Assembly (NCBI GenBank): GCA_030426345.1
Contig: JAUHYU010000059.1
Coordinates: 1-32,997, forward strand
From: Bacteroidia bacterium
GTDB lineage: Bacteria; Bacteroidota; Bacteroidia; Cytophagales; Cyclobacteriaceae
Length of the DNA stretch: 32,997 nt
Direction of reading: 5' to 3'
Under the pieces are notes generated by a model that made no database searches, was not told the origin of the DNA, and worked only from the letters and a program-made list of their open reading frames with translations. Position numbers and translations under genes: made by a program. Within the stretch, counting starts at the first letter, position 1, and every line of letters starts with the position of its first letter. Positions 30,439-32,997 of the stretch are shown here, piece by piece.

Positions 30439-31734
30439 ATGATGAATAGAAGAAATTTTATACTCAAAAGCACAGTTGGGGGTATTGCAGCCTCTGCATT
30501 TCCAAATATTATTTTGGCAAAAAAGCACAAAGTCTATTCCACCGCTTTAATAGGCACGGGATGGTGGGGCATGAATATCCTATCGACTGCCATTGCCTCT
30601 GGAAGTTGTCGTGTGGTAGCTATCTGCGATGTGGACCAAAGTCAATCTGCCGCCGCATTGGCGATCATAAAAGGTTTAACTGGCAACAGTCCTAAAGTCT
30701 ATGGTGATTATCGTGAAATGTTGGAAAAAGAAAAGCCCGAAATAGCCATTGTCGCAACCCCAGATCATTGGCATGCCCTTCCTGCCATTCATGCGCTGAA
30801 AGTTGGATGCAATGTATATTTAGAAAAACCTATCTCCCATACCATTGATGAGGGGAAAGCGATCGTGGCGGCACAAAAAAAATATGGCGGCACAGTACAG
30901 GTTGGCCTTCATCGTCATGCTGCTCCTCATAATATAGCCGGGATGGAGTTTTTAAATTCGGGAAAGGTTGGAGACATAAAAATGGTGCGCGCTTTTGTGG
31001 ATTATAACTATGGAGAGCGCCGAGAGCAACCTGATGCTGACCCTCCAAAATCTCTCGATTGGGATATGTGGTGCGGGCCGGCACCAAAGCATCCATACAA
31101 TCCGGGAATGCACCCAAAAGGTTTTAGAGATTATCTGGATTATTCCAATGGAATGTGTGCGGATTGGGGCGTGCATTGGATGGATCAGATACTTTGGTGG
31201 TCGGAAGAAAAGCATCCAAAAACCGTGTATTCCACTGGTGGGGTTTTTAATGAAAACAGTCTTGCCAACGCACCAGACTGGCAAACGGCAACATTTGAGT
31301 TTGAGTCATTCACAGCACAGTGGGAGCACCGTAGGATCGGAGGCAGCAAAACCGAGAAGCATAATATCGGTGTATATTTTTATGGAACTAAGGGCACTTT
31401 TCACATGGGATGGTTAGACGGATGGACATTCTACCCAAGTGCCAAAGGTGCCCAGGAAGTACACATGAATCATACGCTCCACGAGCCTGATCAACAAAAT
31501 ATTCCGGAACTTTGGCAGAATTTCATCCATTCAATTTCTACAAATACCAAACCTGTAGCAGATATTGAAAATTCCCAATATGCCACCAACATGAGTTTGC
31601 TTGCGATCCTGTCTTATAAGCTAGGCAGAAGTGTGAGCTGGGATGGGGAAAAGCAAATGATCACAGGAGATGAAGAGGCTAAAGGAATGATGCGCAGGGC
31701 CTACCGAGAGCCTTGGGAGTACCCGACTGTTTAA
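30439..31734 (+). CDS. Tat-exported Gfo/Idh/MocA family oxidoreductase
   Basis: A 431-residue NAD(P)-dependent oxidoreductase of the glucose-fructose oxidoreductase/inositol dehydrogenase family, acting on a sugar or sugar derivative. The N-terminus MMNRRNFILKSTVGGIAASAF has the twin arginines and hydrophobic run of a Tat signal, so the folded, cofactor-loaded enzyme is exported. The Rossmann motif is ALIGTGWWG (36-44), and the conserved EKP with Lys130 is in YLEKPISHT. A C-terminal domain with HRRIGGSKTEKHNIGVYFYGTKG completes it. The two leading ATGs are back to back; either could serve. Substrate unknown. It is divergent from the symporter gene, and joint use of an imported acid or sugar is possible but not shown. 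Confidence 0.9.
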   Translation: MMNRRNFILKSTVGGIAASAFPNIILAKKHKVYSTALIGTGWWGMNILSTAIASGSCRVVAICDVDQSQSAAALAIIKGLTGNSPKVYGDYREMLEKEKPEIAIVATPDHWHALPAIHALKVGCNVYLEKPISHTIDEGKAIVAAQKKYGGTVQVGLHRHAAPHNIAGMEFLNSGKVGDIKMVRAFVDYNYGERREQPDADPPKSLDWDMWCGPAPKHPYNPGMHPKGFRDYLDYSNGMCADWGVHWMDQILWWSEEKHPKTVYSTGGVFNENSLANAPDWQTATFEFESFTAQWEHRRIGGSKTEKHNIGVYFYGTKGTFHMGWLDGWTFYPSAKGAQEVHMNHTLHEPDQQNIPELWQNFIHSISTNTKPVADIENSQYATNMSLLAILSYKLGRSVSWDGEKQMITGDEEAKGMMRRAYREPWEYPTV

Positions 31735-31842
31735 AACGGCAAGGTGGTTAATCCTATGGGATTTGACAGCTGTTTCTAAGGAAAATCCATGATAACAGCA
31801 TCTGCATAATTTGCTTTTGAATTTCCATTGTATCTAAAATAC

Positions 31843-31873
31843 TTGACCTAGAACAGGTTTACTTTTACATTTG
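31843..31873 (+). promoter_or_regulatory. Predicted promoter of the M42 peptidase gene
   Basis: TTG at 31843-31845, a 20-base spacer and TACATTTG at 31866-31873 fit the Bacteroidota pattern. The ATG follows 17 bases later. The rest of the gap 31735-31842 shows only short imperfect repeats. Confidence 0.65.
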
Positions 31874-31890
31874 AAAAAAATAGAAATACC

Positions 31891-32937
31891 ATGGATATAC
31901 AATTGCTCAAGAATATTTGCGGAACAGCAGGTGCTCCGGGGTTTGAAAAACAAATCCGCGATCTGGTCATCAGCCAAATCCAACCCTATGTAGATGAATA
32001 TCGAATAGATAATCTTGGCAATTTGGTAGCTCTGAAAAGAGGGAAGCAATCCGAAAGCAATGAGCGGGTCATGGTCGCAGCTCACATGGACGAAATCGGA
32101 TTTGTAGTTACGCATATTGAAGAAGGCGGATTTGTTCGATTTCATACGCTTGGCGGATTTGATCCCAAGACCCTGACCGCCCAGCGTGTACATATTCATG
32201 GCAAAGAAGTTGTTCCAGGGGTTTTTGGAAGTAAGCCAATCCACGTGATGTCCACAGATGAACGAACAAAAATGCCAAAAGCGACGGATTTTTTTATTGA
32301 TACCGGCATGGAAACGGAAGCTTTGAAGAAACTTGTGAATATTGGAGACCCCATCACCTGGGAAAGGGAATTGGTAGAAATGGGCAATTGTGTCAATTGT
32401 AAATCTATCGATAACCGGGTTTCTGTTTTTATTTTAATAGAGGCATTGAAGCGCATAAAGGAAATTCCGCATGACCTTTATGCGGTTTTTACGGTGCAAG
32501 AAGAAGTGGGAATTCGCGGGGCAAGCGTCAGTGCACATGACATCAATCCCACTTTTGGCATAGCACTGGATACCACGATCGCCTATGATGTTCCGGGGGC
32601 ACAAGCGCATGAAAAAATCACTCAATTAGGCAAGGGGGCAGCCATCAAAATCATGGACGGGTCTGTAATCTGTGATAGCCGAATGGTCGCATACTTAAAG
32701 GAAACTGCCGATAAAAATGACATCCTCTGGCAACCGGAAATTTTGCCTGCAGGAGGCACGGATACCGCTGGGCTACAGCGCATGGGAAAAAATGGGGCGA
32801 TTTCTGGGGCTATTTCTGTACCGACACGACATTTACATCAGGTGGTGGAAATGGCCCACAAAGAAGATATTGAAAAGTGTATTCAACTTTTGATTGCTGC
32901 TGTTTCAGGGATTGAGAGCTTTGATTGGAGCCATTAA
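31891..32937 (+). CDS. M42 family metallopeptidase (glutamyl/deblocking aminopeptidase type)
   Basis: A 348-residue cytoplasmic aminopeptidase of family M42, which form large tetrahedral assemblies that finish peptide breakdown. The di-zinc ligands can be placed: His65 (AAHMDEIGF), Asp174 (SIDNRV), Glu205 after catalytic Glu204 (QEEVGIRGA), Asp227 (ALDTT) and His316 (RHLHQVVE). Length is typical and there is no signal peptide. Family members remove single N-terminal residues; which residues cannot be told. It is the last gene of the window and is followed 7 bases later by a hairpin. Confidence 0.94.
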   Translation: MDIQLLKNICGTAGAPGFEKQIRDLVISQIQPYVDEYRIDNLGNLVALKRGKQSESNERVMVAAHMDEIGFVVTHIEEGGFVRFHTLGGFDPKTLTAQRVHIHGKEVVPGVFGSKPIHVMSTDERTKMPKATDFFIDTGMETEALKKLVNIGDPITWERELVEMGNCVNCKSIDNRVSVFILIEALKRIKEIPHDLYAVFTVQEEVGIRGASVSAHDINPTFGIALDTTIAYDVPGAQAHEKITQLGKGAAIKIMDGSVICDSRMVAYLKETADKNDILWQPEILPAGGTDTAGLQRMGKNGAISGAISVPTRHLHQVVEMAHKEDIEKCIQLLIAAVSGIESFDWSH

Positions 32938-32944
32938 TGGAGCA

Positions 32945-32986
32945 AATAAGACCCTCTAAAATCCATGGATTTTGGAGGGTCTTATT
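32945..32986 (+). terminator. Long hairpin after the M42 peptidase gene
   Basis: AATAAGACCCTC at 32945-32956 pairs with GAGGGTCTTATT at 32975-32986, and the middle (32957-32974) pairs further through AAAATCC/GGATTTT, giving a stem of about 20 bp with one G-T pair and almost no loop. The T-run after it is weak, and the window ends 11 bases later, so it may be a terminator shared with a convergent gene outside the window. Confidence 0.6.
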
Positions 32987-32997
32987 GACTTATTTTC

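Noticed and set aside
1-32997. tRNA or rRNA genes, CRISPR arrays, insertion sequences, toxin-antitoxin or defence genes
   Set aside because: The non-coding gaps were read for these on both strands and none was recognised; short or unusual cases could be missed without a search tool.

Overview
The window is a stretch of chromosome from a member of the Bacteroidota, most likely of the Cytophagales type. The pointers are a 2400-residue SprA (the type IX secretion translocon), the families DUF4292 and DUF4837, the order rpsU-xerC-hpf, TonB proteins with long acidic linkers, start codons almost without Shine-Dalgarno sequences, and about ten upstream boxes that fit the Bacteroidota promoter pattern TAnnTTTG, four or five of them with a TTG/TTTG-like box 18-20 bases further up. 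The genus cannot be told from the sequence. I see no tRNA or rRNA gene, no CRISPR array, no insertion sequence, no phage gene and no defence island; nearly everything is core-genome material.

Layout. 88-1653: rpsU, xerC and hpf (ribosome and chromosome upkeep), closed by a bidirectional terminator shared with the convergent metK (1669-2919, minus). 3031-10178: enoyl-CoA hydratase, a Wzx-like flippase, a sugar nucleotidyltransferase, a TPR protein, a DUF4292 lipoprotein and an EnvC-like coiled-coil/LytM protein, several of them overlapping; this reads as an envelope-building operon. 10289-10492: a lone tatA. A 461-base gap follows. 10954-22176: MltD-like lytic transglycosylase, DUF4837 lipoprotein, ruvA, sprA, gcvH and a VanZ-like membrane protein. 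22245-23992: two paralogous tonB genes in tandem. 24001-24918 (minus): PLP-dependent ACC deaminase/D-cysteine desulfhydrase family. 24982-26010: RluD-type pseudouridine synthase. 26035-26304 (minus): a small basic unknown protein. 26570-28474: secreted S9 prolyl-oligopeptidase-family peptidase. 28715-30001 (minus): bile acid:sodium symporter family transporter. 30439-31734: Tat-exported Gfo/Idh/MocA oxidoreductase. 31891-32937: M42 aminopeptidase.

How the genes work together. The middle of the window is mostly about the cell envelope: moving a lipid-linked glycan across the inner membrane, activating its sugar, lipoprotein-like factors, a peptidoglycan hydrolase activator and a hydrolase, protein export (TatA, SprA) and energy supply to the outer membrane (TonB). 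The ends hold translation, methyl-donor and peptide-degradation functions.

I did not find a convincing new multi-gene system. The least explained parts are small: a hairpin that buries the xerC start codon, inverted repeats around the mltD promoter, a structured leader before the S9 peptidase gene, an unrecognised 46-codon frame on the minus strand at 28479-28619, and two perfect inverted repeats between the symporter and the oxidoreductase. Several starts were moved from the longest possible frame to a better internal ATG; the entries say where and why.
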